Below, piece by piece: positions 6,277-15,410 of a DNA stretch of 61,518 bases. The notes beneath the pieces were generated by a model. It saw only the letters and a list, made by a program, of their open reading frames with translations. It made no database searches and was not told the origin of the DNA. The first letter of the stretch is position 1; the number at the start of each line of letters is the position of its first letter. The translations under genes and the position numbers were made by a program. The stretch spans positions 1 through 61,518 of the IMG/VR virus record IMGVR_UViG_3300020595_000037; one strand, written 5' to 3'. The DNA is from a virus.

Positions 6277-8480
6277 TGTATAAGCAAACGTTATATAAAG
6301 TAATTGATCACATAAAACCTCATGTAATAAAAAGATTAAATAAATCTAAAAAGTGGGATTATGGTTATAACAAAGAACATGATGTTATTGTTATATCTAA
6401 AACAGGTCAGATAGGTGAGATATACGAAATACAAAACTTAAAAATAGCATTACCAAAAGAGAAAGATGTTAACAAGGATTATGACAAATGGCAAGTACAT
6501 GAATATCCTAAAACATTAAAAAAAATTAAAACAATATTTGACTGGAAACAATATCCAGATGATTTTAAAGAAAAATGGTATGGGTATATTGATAGAGAAT
6601 TTGCTAGGCGCCACGAAGGTTACTGGTTCATTAATCAGGGTAAAGCTACTTATATTACTGGTACTCATTACATGTACCTGCAGTGGTCCAAGATTGATGT
6701 TGGGCAAGCAGATTTTAGGGAAGCAAACAGATTATTCTTTATATTCTGGGAAGCTTGTAAAGCAGATAAACGTTGCTACGGAATGTGCTACCTCAAAAAC
6801 AGACGGTCTGGTTTTTCATTCATGGCATCAGGCGAAACTGTCAACCTTGCCACTATCTCTAGTGATGCTAGATACGGTGTATTATCAAAGTCTGGGGCTG
6901 ATGCAAAGAAAATGTTTACCGATAAAATCGTACCAATTTCCGTCAACTATCCGTTTTTCTTCAAACCGATTCAAGACGGTATGGATCGACCGAAAACAGA
7001 ACTTGCATACAGAGTTCCTGCTAGTAGATTTACAAGACGTAAACTAGATAGCAATGAACAGTTAGAAGAATTAGAAGGATTAGATACAACTATTGACTGG
7101 AAGAATACAGGAGACAACAGTTATGATGGTGAAAAATTAAAATTACTTGTACACGATGAATCTGGTAAGTGGGAAAAACCTGATAATATATTAAACAACT
7201 GGAGGGTTACAAAAACTTGTTTACGATTAGGTTCTAGAATTATAGGTAAGTGTATGATGGGTTCAACGTCGAATGCTTTAGATAAAGGAGGTAGAAATTA
7301 TAAAAAATTGTATGATGACTCAGACGTTACCAGAAGAAACCGCAACGGGCAGACTAGCTCGGGATTATATAGCTTGTTCATTCCTATGGAGTGGAATTAC
7401 GAAGGATACATTGATTCTTATGGATTACCTGTCTTTGAGACACCGGAAGAACCTAAAAAAGGGCCAGATGGTTTCCCCATTGAAATCGGTGTTATCGAAC
7501 ACTGGGAAAACGAAGTAGATGGCCTTAAGAATGATCCTGATGCACTTAATGAATTATATAGACAGTTTCCACGTACAGAGAAACATGCTTTCAGAGATGA
7601 AACAAAACAATCACTGTTTAATCTTACAAAAATCTATGAACAAATAGATTATAATGAAGATTTAAAACACTCAAATGTTGTTACACAGGGTAATTTTATG
7701 TGGGAAGGTGGGATTAAAGATACAAGCGTTCAATTTGTTCCTAGTAAACAAGGTAGGTTTATAGTGTCTTGGGTTCCAGATGTTCAACAACAAAATAGAT
7801 TTATTATTAAAAATGGTATGAAGTATCCTGCTAATGAGCATATGGGTGCTTTTGGTTGTGATAGTTATGATATATCAGGAACTGTAGATGGTAGAGGATC
7901 TAAAGGTGCGTTGCACGGTTTAACTAAGTTTACTATGGATACTTGTCCACCTAACTTATTTTTTTTAGAATATATAGCTAGACCACAAACTGCTGAAACA
8001 TTTTTTGAAGATGTGCTTATGGCTTTACATTTTTATGGTATGCCCATATTAGCAGAGAATAATAAACCTAGATTATTATATCATTTAAAAAGAAGAGGTT
8101 ATAGAGGTTACTCTATGAACAGACCAGACAAAACAGCATATAAATTATCTGTAACGGAAAAAGAAATAGGTGGTATACCTAATTCAAGTGAAGATGTTAA
8201 GCAAGCTCATGCCGCAGCTATTGAATCTTATATTGAAATGTTTATAGGATATAATAATGAGCAGTATGGAACAATGTATTTTCAAAGAACATTAGAAGAT
8301 TGGGCTGCATTTGATATAAATAAAAGAACAAAACATGATGCATCTATAAGCTCTGGTTTAGCTATCATGGCTTGCAATAAAAATAAATATAGACCTATAC
8401 CGGAACATATAAAAGAAAAAGTAAGTTTAAGTTTTTCTAAGTATGACAACAAAGGTTCAAAATCAAAAATAATTAATTAG
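6276..8480 (+). CDS. terminase large subunit
   Basis: The 734-residue protein is the DNA-packaging ATPase and nuclease. A Walker A-like segment lies near residues 171-182 (CYLKNRRSGFSF). A Walker B with catalytic acid lies near 291-295 (LVHDE). The C-terminal RNase H-fold nuclease appears to start near D529 (CDSYDISG). The length exceeds the typical 450-600 residues because of an N-terminal extension of about 110 residues. It sits between the TerS-like gene and the portal gene. The segment from about 6600 to 7560 uses more C/G-ending codons than the rest of the gene. Confidence 0.88.
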   Translation: MYKQTLYKVIDHIKPHVIKRLNKSKKWDYGYNKEHDVIVISKTGQIGEIYEIQNLKIALPKEKDVNKDYDKWQVHEYPKTLKKIKTIFDWKQYPDDFKEKWYGYIDREFARRHEGYWFINQGKATYITGTHYMYLQWSKIDVGQADFREANRLFFIFWEACKADKRCYGMCYLKNRRSGFSFMASGETVNLATISSDARYGVLSKSGADAKKMFTDKIVPISVNYPFFFKPIQDGMDRPKTELAYRVPASRFTRRKLDSNEQLEELEGLDTTIDWKNTGDNSYDGEKLKLLVHDESGKWEKPDNILNNWRVTKTCLRLGSRIIGKCMMGSTSNALDKGGRNYKKLYDDSDVTRRNRNGQTSSGLYSLFIPMEWNYEGYIDSYGLPVFETPEEPKKGPDGFPIEIGVIEHWENEVDGLKNDPDALNELYRQFPRTEKHAFRDETKQSLFNLTKIYEQIDYNEDLKHSNVVTQGNFMWEGGIKDTSVQFVPSKQGRFIVSWVPDVQQQNRFIIKNGMKYPANEHMGAFGCDSYDISGTVDGRGSKGALHGLTKFTMDTCPPNLFFLEYIARPQTAETFFEDVLMALHFYGMPILAENNKPRLLYHLKRRGYRGYSMNRPDKTAYKLSVTEKEIGGIPNSSEDVKQAHAAAIESYIEMFIGYNNEQYGTMYFQRTLEDWAAFDINKRTKHDASISSGLAIMACNKNKYRPIPEHIKEKVSLSFSKYDNKGSKSKIIN

Positions 8481-10853
8481 ATGATTAATACGAGTACTAA
8501 TAGTTCCTTTCCTAGTCAGGTGGTACCTGTCGCGGAAAAGCTTAGTTTAGAGTATGGTCTGCAAGTAGGGCAAGCCATTGAATATGAATGGTTTAGAGGT
8601 GGTAGAGTTAATGGAACAAGATGGCAGAAAGGGTTTCAAAACTTTAACAGGTTAAGATTATACGCTAGAGGTGAGCAACCTGTGCAAAAATATAAAGATG
8701 AATTATCAATTAATGGTGATTTATCTTATTTAAACTTAGACTGGAAGCCAGTGCCAATAATTCCAAAGTTTGTTGATATTGTAGTAAACGGTATATCTTC
8801 TAAAAAATACGATATAAAAGCATATGCTCAAGATCCTTTTTCTTTAAAACAAAGAACAAATTATGCTTCGTCTATATTAAGAGACATGTTATCTAAGCCT
8901 TTACTTAATAGTATACAAGAAAACTTAGGGGTAGATGTTTATAATGTAGTTGATCCAGCTAATTTACCACAATCAAAGGAAGAGTTAGAAGTGCATATGC
9001 AATTAAACTATAAACAATCTATAGAAATTGCTGAAGAAGAAGTTATTAATAATGTATTAGATTTTAATAAATACGAATTAATTAACAAAAGAGTTATAGA
9101 AGATATAGTAACAGTTGGTATTGGAGCTGTTAAAACTAGTTTTAATAAAGCTGAAGGTGTTAAAATAGACTATGTTAATCCTTCTAATTTAGTTTATTCA
9201 TATACTAACGATCCTAATTTTCAAGACCTATATTATGTAGGTGAAATAAAATCTATAACACTACCTGAGTTAAAAAAAGAATTTCCTAATTTAACTAACG
9301 AAGAGCTTAAAACAATACAAAAGTATCCTGGTAGAGAAGGTTATATGCGTAACCGTAATAACGATGATGATTTAGTACAGGTTATATATTTTGAATACAA
9401 ATCTTATATAGATCAAGTTTTTAAAGTTAAAAACACTGATAATGGTTTAGAAAAAGTATTAGAAAAACCTGATACATTTAATCCGCCAGAAAGTGATAAT
9501 TTTGAAAGAGTATCTAGAACAATAGAAGTATTGTTTACAGGTGCTAAAGTTATGGGTGTAGAACAAATGCTTAAATGGGAAATGTCAGAAAACATGACAA
9601 GACCTAAGAGTGATTTAACTAAGGTTAATATGAACTACAATATTGTAGCGCCTCATATGTATCAAGGTCGTATAGATTCACTTGTAGGACGTATAACTGG
9701 TTTTGCTGATATGATACAACTTACATCACTTAAATTACAACAGGTGATTGCTAGAATGGTTCCAGATGGTGTCTTTGTAGATGTTGATGGTTTATCTGAA
9801 GTTGATTTAGGTAATGGAACTAATTATAATCCTCAGGAAGCATTAAACATGTATTTCCAAACTGGTAGTATAGTTGGTAGAAGTTTAACACAAGATGGTG
9901 ATCCTAATAGAGGTAAAGTACCTATACAAGAATTACAAACATCTAGTGCTAATGGAAAAATACAATCGTTGATCAACACTTATCAGTATTATTTACAAAT
10001 GATAAGAGACGTAACAGGATTGAACGAAGCAAGAGATGGCAGTTTACCAGACAAAGACGCGTTGGTCGGCTTGCAAAAAATGGCTGCCAATGCTTCTAAC
10101 ATAGCAACTAAACATATTTTAAATAGTAGTTTATATTTAACGCTTAGAACTTGTGAAAACATATCGCTTAGAATAGCTGATATGTTAGATTTTGATTTAA
10201 CTAATAATGCACTTAAAGCTAGTATAGGTAAATTTAATGTTGCAACACTACATGAAATAGATGATTTACATTTATATGATTTTGGTATATACATGGATTT
10301 AGAACCTGAAGAAGAAGAAAAAGCTATGTTAGAACAAAATATACAAATGGCTTTACAGCAAAATCAAATATACCTTGAAGATGCTATTGACATTAGAGAA
10401 ATAAGAAACTTAACTTTAGCTAATCAAGTTTTAAAATACAAGAGAGTTAAAAAGCAAGAAGCTGATCAACAAGCTCAAATGGCTAATATTGCTGCTCAAG
10501 CAGATTCTAATTCAGAAGCTTCAGAAAAAGCTTCAATGCAAGAAGTGCAAAAAGGAGAGGCATTAGCACAGACTGAAATACAAATTGAGCAAGCTAAGTC
10601 TCAAATGGAAATACAGAGAATGCAACAAGAGCTACAAAACAAACAACAGTTAATGGCTAAAGAGTTTGAGTACAACATGAAACTTAAACAAATGGAAGTT
10701 GATGCGTCAACAAAAAAAGAAGCTCAAATAGAAGATCGTAAAGATAAACGAACTAAAATACAAGCTTCTCAACAATCACAAATGATTACACAACGTCAAA
10801 CAGACGGGTTACCTACTGATTTTGAAAACAACATGGAAGAGTTAAGTATGTAA
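8481..10853 (+). CDS. portal protein
   Basis: The 790-residue protein lies directly after the terminase and before the scaffold and capsid genes, the standard portal position. The body has portal-like features (WKPVPIIPKFVDIVVNGI near the N-terminus and DVTGLNEARDGSLPDKDALV near residue 515). The last 120 residues are Gln/Ala/Lys-rich coiled coil, as in podovirus portal barrels. Portals form a 12-subunit ring through which DNA enters and leaves the head. Confidence 0.82.
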   Translation: MINTSTNSSFPSQVVPVAEKLSLEYGLQVGQAIEYEWFRGGRVNGTRWQKGFQNFNRLRLYARGEQPVQKYKDELSINGDLSYLNLDWKPVPIIPKFVDIVVNGISSKKYDIKAYAQDPFSLKQRTNYASSILRDMLSKPLLNSIQENLGVDVYNVVDPANLPQSKEELEVHMQLNYKQSIEIAEEEVINNVLDFNKYELINKRVIEDIVTVGIGAVKTSFNKAEGVKIDYVNPSNLVYSYTNDPNFQDLYYVGEIKSITLPELKKEFPNLTNEELKTIQKYPGREGYMRNRNNDDDLVQVIYFEYKSYIDQVFKVKNTDNGLEKVLEKPDTFNPPESDNFERVSRTIEVLFTGAKVMGVEQMLKWEMSENMTRPKSDLTKVNMNYNIVAPHMYQGRIDSLVGRITGFADMIQLTSLKLQQVIARMVPDGVFVDVDGLSEVDLGNGTNYNPQEALNMYFQTGSIVGRSLTQDGDPNRGKVPIQELQTSSANGKIQSLINTYQYYLQMIRDVTGLNEARDGSLPDKDALVGLQKMAANASNIATKHILNSSLYLTLRTCENISLRIADMLDFDLTNNALKASIGKFNVATLHEIDDLHLYDFGIYMDLEPEEEEKAMLEQNIQMALQQNQIYLEDAIDIREIRNLTLANQVLKYKRVKKQEADQQAQMANIAAQADSNSEASEKASMQEVQKGEALAQTEIQIEQAKSQMEIQRMQQELQNKQQLMAKEFEYNMKLKQMEVDASTKKEAQIEDRKDKRTKIQASQQSQMITQRQTDGLPTDFENNMEELSM

Positions 10854-10881
10854 TTTTTATTAATTTTTATATTATTTTATT

Positions 10882-12063
10882 ATGTCAGAAACAAAGGAAA
10901 AAGCTGGAAAGCTTAAGGTAAAAGCTAAAATTCTTAAGCCTAAAAATTTATCAAATAATGATGAACCTATAAAAGTAGATTTATCAAAACCTAAAACAGA
11001 AGAACAAGATGCCATTCAAGTCAGAGAAACAAAGGAAATACCTGTGGTTGAAACATCCGGAGATAGCGAGAAAGTGGACGAACAAGTACAAGAGTCCAGC
11101 CCGATTGCTGAAGTTCAAGAAGAAAAACCTGTAATTGAAGAAGTTAAAGAAGAAGAAGAAGAGGTAATTTCTATAGGTGAAGAAATGGAACCACAAGCTG
11201 AGATTACAGCAGAGGAACCGCAAACTGTTAAACAAGATATTAATCTACCTGAAAACATCGAAAAAGTCGTAGACTTTATGAAAGAAACAGGTGGAACATT
11301 AGAAGATTACGTTAGATTAAACGCTGATTATACTAATGTAGATAATGATACTTTATTAAAAGAGTATTATAAAAACACAAAATCACATCTAGATTCAGAA
11401 GAGATTAGTTTTCTATTAGAAGATAATTTTTCATTTGATGAAGAAGTAGATGACGCAAGAGATATTCGGAAGAAGAAACTTGCATATAAAGAAGAGGTTG
11501 CAAAAGCACAGAAGCATTTAAATGGTTTAAAGAGTCAATATTACGACGAAATCAAGTTGAGACCCGGAGTAACTCAAGAACAAAAAAAAGCTATGGATTT
11601 TTTCAATCGCTACAACGAAGAGCAAAATGTAGCAGAGCAACAACATGAAGTGTTTAAAAACACCACTAAAGATTATTTTACCAAAGAATTCAAAGGTTTT
11701 GATTTTAGCGTAGGAGACAAAAAATTTAGATACGGTGTTAAAAACCCTAGTGAAGTTGCAGATAATCAATCAAACATCAGTAATATAGTTAAGAAGTTCT
11801 TAAACGATAAAGGTGATGTAACCGATGTAAAAGGTTATCACAAAGCTATGTATGCCGCACAACATGCAGATACTATTGCACAACATTTTTATGAGCAAGG
11901 CAAAGCTGATGCAATTAGAAATGTCGCTGCAAAATCAAACAACATTAGTAACGAAGCTAGAGCAAGTGCTCCAAGCGATGTATTTGTTGGTGGGTTTAAA
12001 GTTAAAAGTATAAGTGGTCTTGACTCTTCAAAATTAAAAATCAAAGCAAGAAAATTTAACTAA
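10882..12063 (+). CDS. scaffold-like head assembly protein
   Basis: The 393-residue, acidic protein is rich in Glu/Lys and low in hydrophobics. Its N-terminal third looks disordered (EVKEEEEEVISIGEEMEPQ). The middle is coiled coil, and a basic C-terminus reads SSKLKIKARKFN. Position between portal and major capsid and the charged helical composition match phage scaffolding proteins, which template procapsid assembly and then leave. No protease motif is visible, so head maturation probably does not use a fused protease. Confidence 0.7.
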   Translation: MSETKEKAGKLKVKAKILKPKNLSNNDEPIKVDLSKPKTEEQDAIQVRETKEIPVVETSGDSEKVDEQVQESSPIAEVQEEKPVIEEVKEEEEEVISIGEEMEPQAEITAEEPQTVKQDINLPENIEKVVDFMKETGGTLEDYVRLNADYTNVDNDTLLKEYYKNTKSHLDSEEISFLLEDNFSFDEEVDDARDIRKKKLAYKEEVAKAQKHLNGLKSQYYDEIKLRPGVTQEQKKAMDFFNRYNEEQNVAEQQHEVFKNTTKDYFTKEFKGFDFSVGDKKFRYGVKNPSEVADNQSNISNIVKKFLNDKGDVTDVKGYHKAMYAAQHADTIAQHFYEQGKADAIRNVAAKSNNISNEARASAPSDVFVGGFKVKSISGLDSSKLKIKARKFN

Positions 12064-12081
12064 AACTAAAAATTATTTATT

Positions 12082-13560
12082 ATGGGACAAATTGCTCCAG
12101 TGTTTGGAAGTATCGTACCTTCTCAAACGCAACTACCGCTAGCTAACAATTACCTAGCGTTTAATACTGCTGCTGCAGGTGCAAATGATTTCGCACAACA
12201 GTATCTACCAGAGGTTTATGAAGCTGAAGTAGAAAGATATGGAAACAGAACTTTAGGTGGTTTCTTAAAAATGGTTGGCGCTGAAATGCCAATGACGTCT
12301 GATCAAGTTATCTGGTCAGAACAAAATAGATTACACATCTCTTATACAGGATGTACATTAACAGGACCTGGTGCTGGAACTTTCGTTTTCAGTGTACCTA
12401 CTAATGCTGCTGTTGGTGCAACTTCTATTAAAAATGCAATTGCTCCTAACGATACTATCGTTGTAATGAACCCAACTACTGGCGTTACATTAAAAGGTAT
12501 TGTAGGTGCTGTAGCTGCAAATGGTGCTTTAACAAACGTTACTGCTTATCCATTTACAACTGCTAACTGGGATACTTTAGGTATTGCTGCTGCTGCAGGT
12601 GCTGCTGGATTAAAGATATTCGTTTACGGTTCTTTATTTGCTAAAGGAACTGGAAGTGGAAACTTTTCAGTACAGCCACAATTTACTCAATACTCTAATC
12701 AACCAATCATAATCAAAGATAGATTTGAAATTAATGGTTCTGATATGGCACAGATTGGATGGGTAGAAGTTGCTACAGAAGACGGAACATCAGGATACTT
12801 ATGGTATTTAAAGTCTGAGTCTGAAACAAGATTACGTTTTGACGATTACTTAGAAATGGCAATGGTTGAAGGAGAATTAGCTGCTGCCGCTAGTGGTTTC
12901 ACTGCTCAAGCTGCTAACGTACCTGGATTCTCAGCTACTATTAATGCTCATGGTACTGAAGGTCTTTTCCAAGCTATTACTAATAGAGGTAATATTATGA
13001 GTGGATTCCAAGGTGCTACAGGTATTTCTGATTTCGATCAAATACTTAAAAACCTTGACACACAAGGTGCTATTGAAGAAAACATGTTATTCTTAAATAG
13101 AGATACAGACTTAGAGTTTGATGACATGCTAAGCCAAATTTCTGCAGGACAATCTGGAGGAACTGCTTACGGTTTATTTGAAAATTCTGAGGATATGGCT
13201 TTAAATTTAGGTTTCTCTGGTTTCAGAAGAGGTTCTTATGACTTCTACAAAACAAGCTGGAAATACTTAAATGACGCTTCAACAAGAGGTGCGGTAGCTG
13301 TAAACAATATCGATGGTGTATTAATTCCTGCGGGAACTTCTACAGTTTATGACCAAATTTTAGGTACAAACATTAGAAGACCATTCTTACACGTAAGATA
13401 TAGAGCTTCTCAAGGAGATGACAGAAGATACAAAAACTGGATCACTGGTACTGCTGGTGGTGCTTACACTTCTGAAATTGACTCGATGATCGTAAACTGG
13501 TTATCAGAGAGATGTTTAGTTACTCAAGCTGCTAATAACTTCGTGTTATTCCAAAGCTAG
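12082..13560 (+). CDS. major capsid protein
   Basis: The 492-residue protein follows the scaffold gene and is followed by a strong terminator, a common arrangement for the most abundant virion protein. It is Ala/Gly/Thr-rich with HK97-type character (YEAEVERYGNRTLGGFLKMV near the N-terminus, and a later FLHVRYRASQGDDRRYKNWI). Residues about 105-200 look like an inserted beta domain. Codons are more C-rich than in neighbours, consistent with high expression. Start at the first ATG, in the leader TTATTTATT. Confidence 0.83.
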   Translation: MGQIAPVFGSIVPSQTQLPLANNYLAFNTAAAGANDFAQQYLPEVYEAEVERYGNRTLGGFLKMVGAEMPMTSDQVIWSEQNRLHISYTGCTLTGPGAGTFVFSVPTNAAVGATSIKNAIAPNDTIVVMNPTTGVTLKGIVGAVAANGALTNVTAYPFTTANWDTLGIAAAAGAAGLKIFVYGSLFAKGTGSGNFSVQPQFTQYSNQPIIIKDRFEINGSDMAQIGWVEVATEDGTSGYLWYLKSESETRLRFDDYLEMAMVEGELAAAASGFTAQAANVPGFSATINAHGTEGLFQAITNRGNIMSGFQGATGISDFDQILKNLDTQGAIEENMLFLNRDTDLEFDDMLSQISAGQSGGTAYGLFENSEDMALNLGFSGFRRGSYDFYKTSWKYLNDASTRGAVAVNNIDGVLIPAGTSTVYDQILGTNIRRPFLHVRYRASQGDDRRYKNWITGTAGGAYTSEIDSMIVNWLSERCLVTQAANNFVLFQS

Positions 13561-13576
13561 AATTACTTTAAAGTTT

Positions 13577-13614
13577 ATCTCCGTCTTCGGGCGGAGATAC
13601 TCTTTATTTTTTTT
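13577..13614 (+). terminator. rho-independent terminator after the capsid gene
   Basis: A 7-bp stem ATCTCCG/CGGAGAT with loop TCTTCGGG is followed by a short spacer and a T-rich run. It lies 17 bases after the capsid stop codon and probably separates the head transcript from the tail genes. Confidence 0.8.
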
Positions 13615-13636
13615 ATTAATTATATTATATTATATC

Positions 13637-14401
13637 ATGTCAAAGACAAAACAAATTTCAACCCCTGAATGGGAGATCAAGGATAGAACTTATTTTTTAA
13701 CAAATCAAGTATCACCTTTAACATATACATTAGGAACAAGACATTCAAGACGTTATCCATTATTACATTTTGATGAAAAAAGTGGAGAACAAAGAGAATT
13801 AAGATATGCAACTAATATGAACTCACCGTTTGTTGATGAGCAAAAAGGAGAGGTTACATTAGGTCATGTTATTTTTGAAGAAGGAATGTTATTTGTACCT
13901 AAACAAAAACAAAACTTACAAAAATTATTATCATTATACCATCCAAGAAAAGGTCACGTTTATGCAGAGTTTAAACCTGAAGTAATAGCAACAGATGAAA
14001 TAGATGAAATAAACTTTGAAATAGATGCTTTACTTGCTGCTAAGCAAATGGAGATTGATGAAGCTGAGTCTGTTTTAAGAGTTGAAAAAGGATCTGCCGT
14101 TAGTACAATGAGCTCTAAAGAAATAAAAAGAGATTTACTTTTAATGGCAAAGAAAAATCCTGCTGGATTCTTAGCTATTGCTAATGATGAAAATGTTGGA
14201 TTAAGAAACGTAGGTATTAAAGCTGTAGAGCAAGGTATCGTTAAGTTATCTCAAGACCAAAGAACGTTCCATTGGGGATCTAATGATAGAAAATTAATGA
14301 CTATACCTTTTGATGAACAACCATACTCAGCATTAGCTGCTTGGTTTAAAACTGATGAAGGCGTAGAAGTTTTTAAAACAATCAATAAAAAGTTACAATA
14401 A
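13637..14401 (+). CDS. virion-region protein, function unknown
   Basis: The 254-residue soluble protein starts MSKTKQISTPEWEIKDRTYF and ends EGVEVFKTINKKLQ. It lies between the capsid terminator and a second hairpin, so it may be an independently expressed unit. No membrane segment, signal peptide or catalytic motif is seen. Position suggests a head-completion or head-tail joining protein. Confidence 0.7.
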   Translation: MSKTKQISTPEWEIKDRTYFLTNQVSPLTYTLGTRHSRRYPLLHFDEKSGEQRELRYATNMNSPFVDEQKGEVTLGHVIFEEGMLFVPKQKQNLQKLLSLYHPRKGHVYAEFKPEVIATDEIDEINFEIDALLAAKQMEIDEAESVLRVEKGSAVSTMSSKEIKRDLLLMAKKNPAGFLAIANDENVGLRNVGIKAVEQGIVKLSQDQRTFHWGSNDRKLMTIPFDEQPYSALAAWFKTDEGVEVFKTINKKLQ

Positions 14402-14416
14402 TATGTAACTATAATT

Positions 14417-14452
14417 ATAGTGAAGGGTCACTTTGGTGGCCCTAATCACTAT
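14417..14452 (+). terminator. nested hairpin, possible terminator or RNA stabiliser
   Basis: An outer 7-bp stem ATAGTGA/TCACTAT encloses an 8-bp stem AGGGTCAC/GTGGCCCT (one G-U pair) with loop TTTG. No T-run follows, so intrinsic termination is uncertain; a processing or stability hairpin is equally possible. Confidence 0.6.
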
Positions 14453-14468
14453 TAACTAAAATATTAAA

Positions 14469-15407
14469 ATGGCAATAAACGTAAATACTGTATATCAAAC
14501 CGTTTTATTAATACTAAATAAAGAACAAAGGGGTTATATGACACCTGTTGAGTTTAATAAAATAGGTGGACAAGTTCAATTAGAAATATTTGAAAAATAT
14601 GCTGAAGATATGAATCAGCAATTACGTGTGCCACAAATAGATTTAGATTATTCTGATAGACAAATAAATGTAGATGAAAAATTATCTATATTCAAAGAAA
14701 TAGATACTGCTACATATACAACTAGTGGTCATCAAATACCTTTCCAATACTCTGGAAACTCTTCGACAACACAATCGTGGACGTCAATAACTAATCAACT
14801 TACATATCCTTTAATAGGAGACTCAATTAGTTTTGCTGCAAAAAATGCTATTAGTAATGTTTTTGTAGACGAAATACAGTATTCTCCAGATCAATACACT
14901 GTAAGTGGTGGTAATTTAATATTAAACGGTACAGCACCTCAAGCGGGTACTACAGTTGTAATAAATCTATATAGTAAACAGTTTTATAGACTTGGCACCG
15001 TTATATATAGTGCTGGAGGAACATTACCAATACAAGAGTTAGAGAGAGTTGGTTCTAGTGAACTCTATCATTTACTCAGTTCTAATCTAACTAAACCTAC
15101 AACTAAATATCCTATATACACTTATAAAAATAATTATATAAATGTCTATCCTGAATCTATTGATTTTGGTATTTCAGTAAACTATTTAAGAAAACCTATA
15201 CCACCAGTTTGGGGCATGGACACAAGTATAACAACTCAATATACTTTTCAAGCTAGTAGCTCTATGAATTTTGAATTACATAGTTCTGAACAAACTGAAT
15301 TAATATTAAAAATATTATTATATGCTGGTGTAGTAATTAGAGATCCAGAAATAATACAGGTTGCAGCTTCTCAAGTTCAACAACAAGAAATAAATCAAAA
15401 AAGCTAG
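14469..15407 (+). CDS. putative head-tail connector/adaptor protein
   Basis: The 312-residue protein starts MAINVNTVYQTVLLILNKEQ with an N-terminal helical part (residues 1-55) followed by a beta-rich middle and a helical C-terminus (ELILKILLYAGVVIRDPEII). It is four bases upstream of the next tail gene. Place and fold type fit a neck or adaptor protein; no specific family is recognised. Confidence 0.55.
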   Translation: MAINVNTVYQTVLLILNKEQRGYMTPVEFNKIGGQVQLEIFEKYAEDMNQQLRVPQIDLDYSDRQINVDEKLSIFKEIDTATYTTSGHQIPFQYSGNSSTTQSWTSITNQLTYPLIGDSISFAAKNAISNVFVDEIQYSPDQYTVSGGNLILNGTAPQAGTTVVINLYSKQFYRLGTVIYSAGGTLPIQELERVGSSELYHLLSSNLTKPTTKYPIYTYKNNYINVYPESIDFGISVNYLRKPIPPVWGMDTSITTQYTFQASSSMNFELHSSEQTELILKILLYAGVVIRDPEIIQVAASQVQQQEINQKS

Positions 15408-15410
15408 ACT

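Noticed and set aside
6538-7047. Long open frame overlapping the terminase gene in another frame
   Set aside because: It lies fully inside the terminase frame, shows no family resemblance, and is explained by the local codon shift there.
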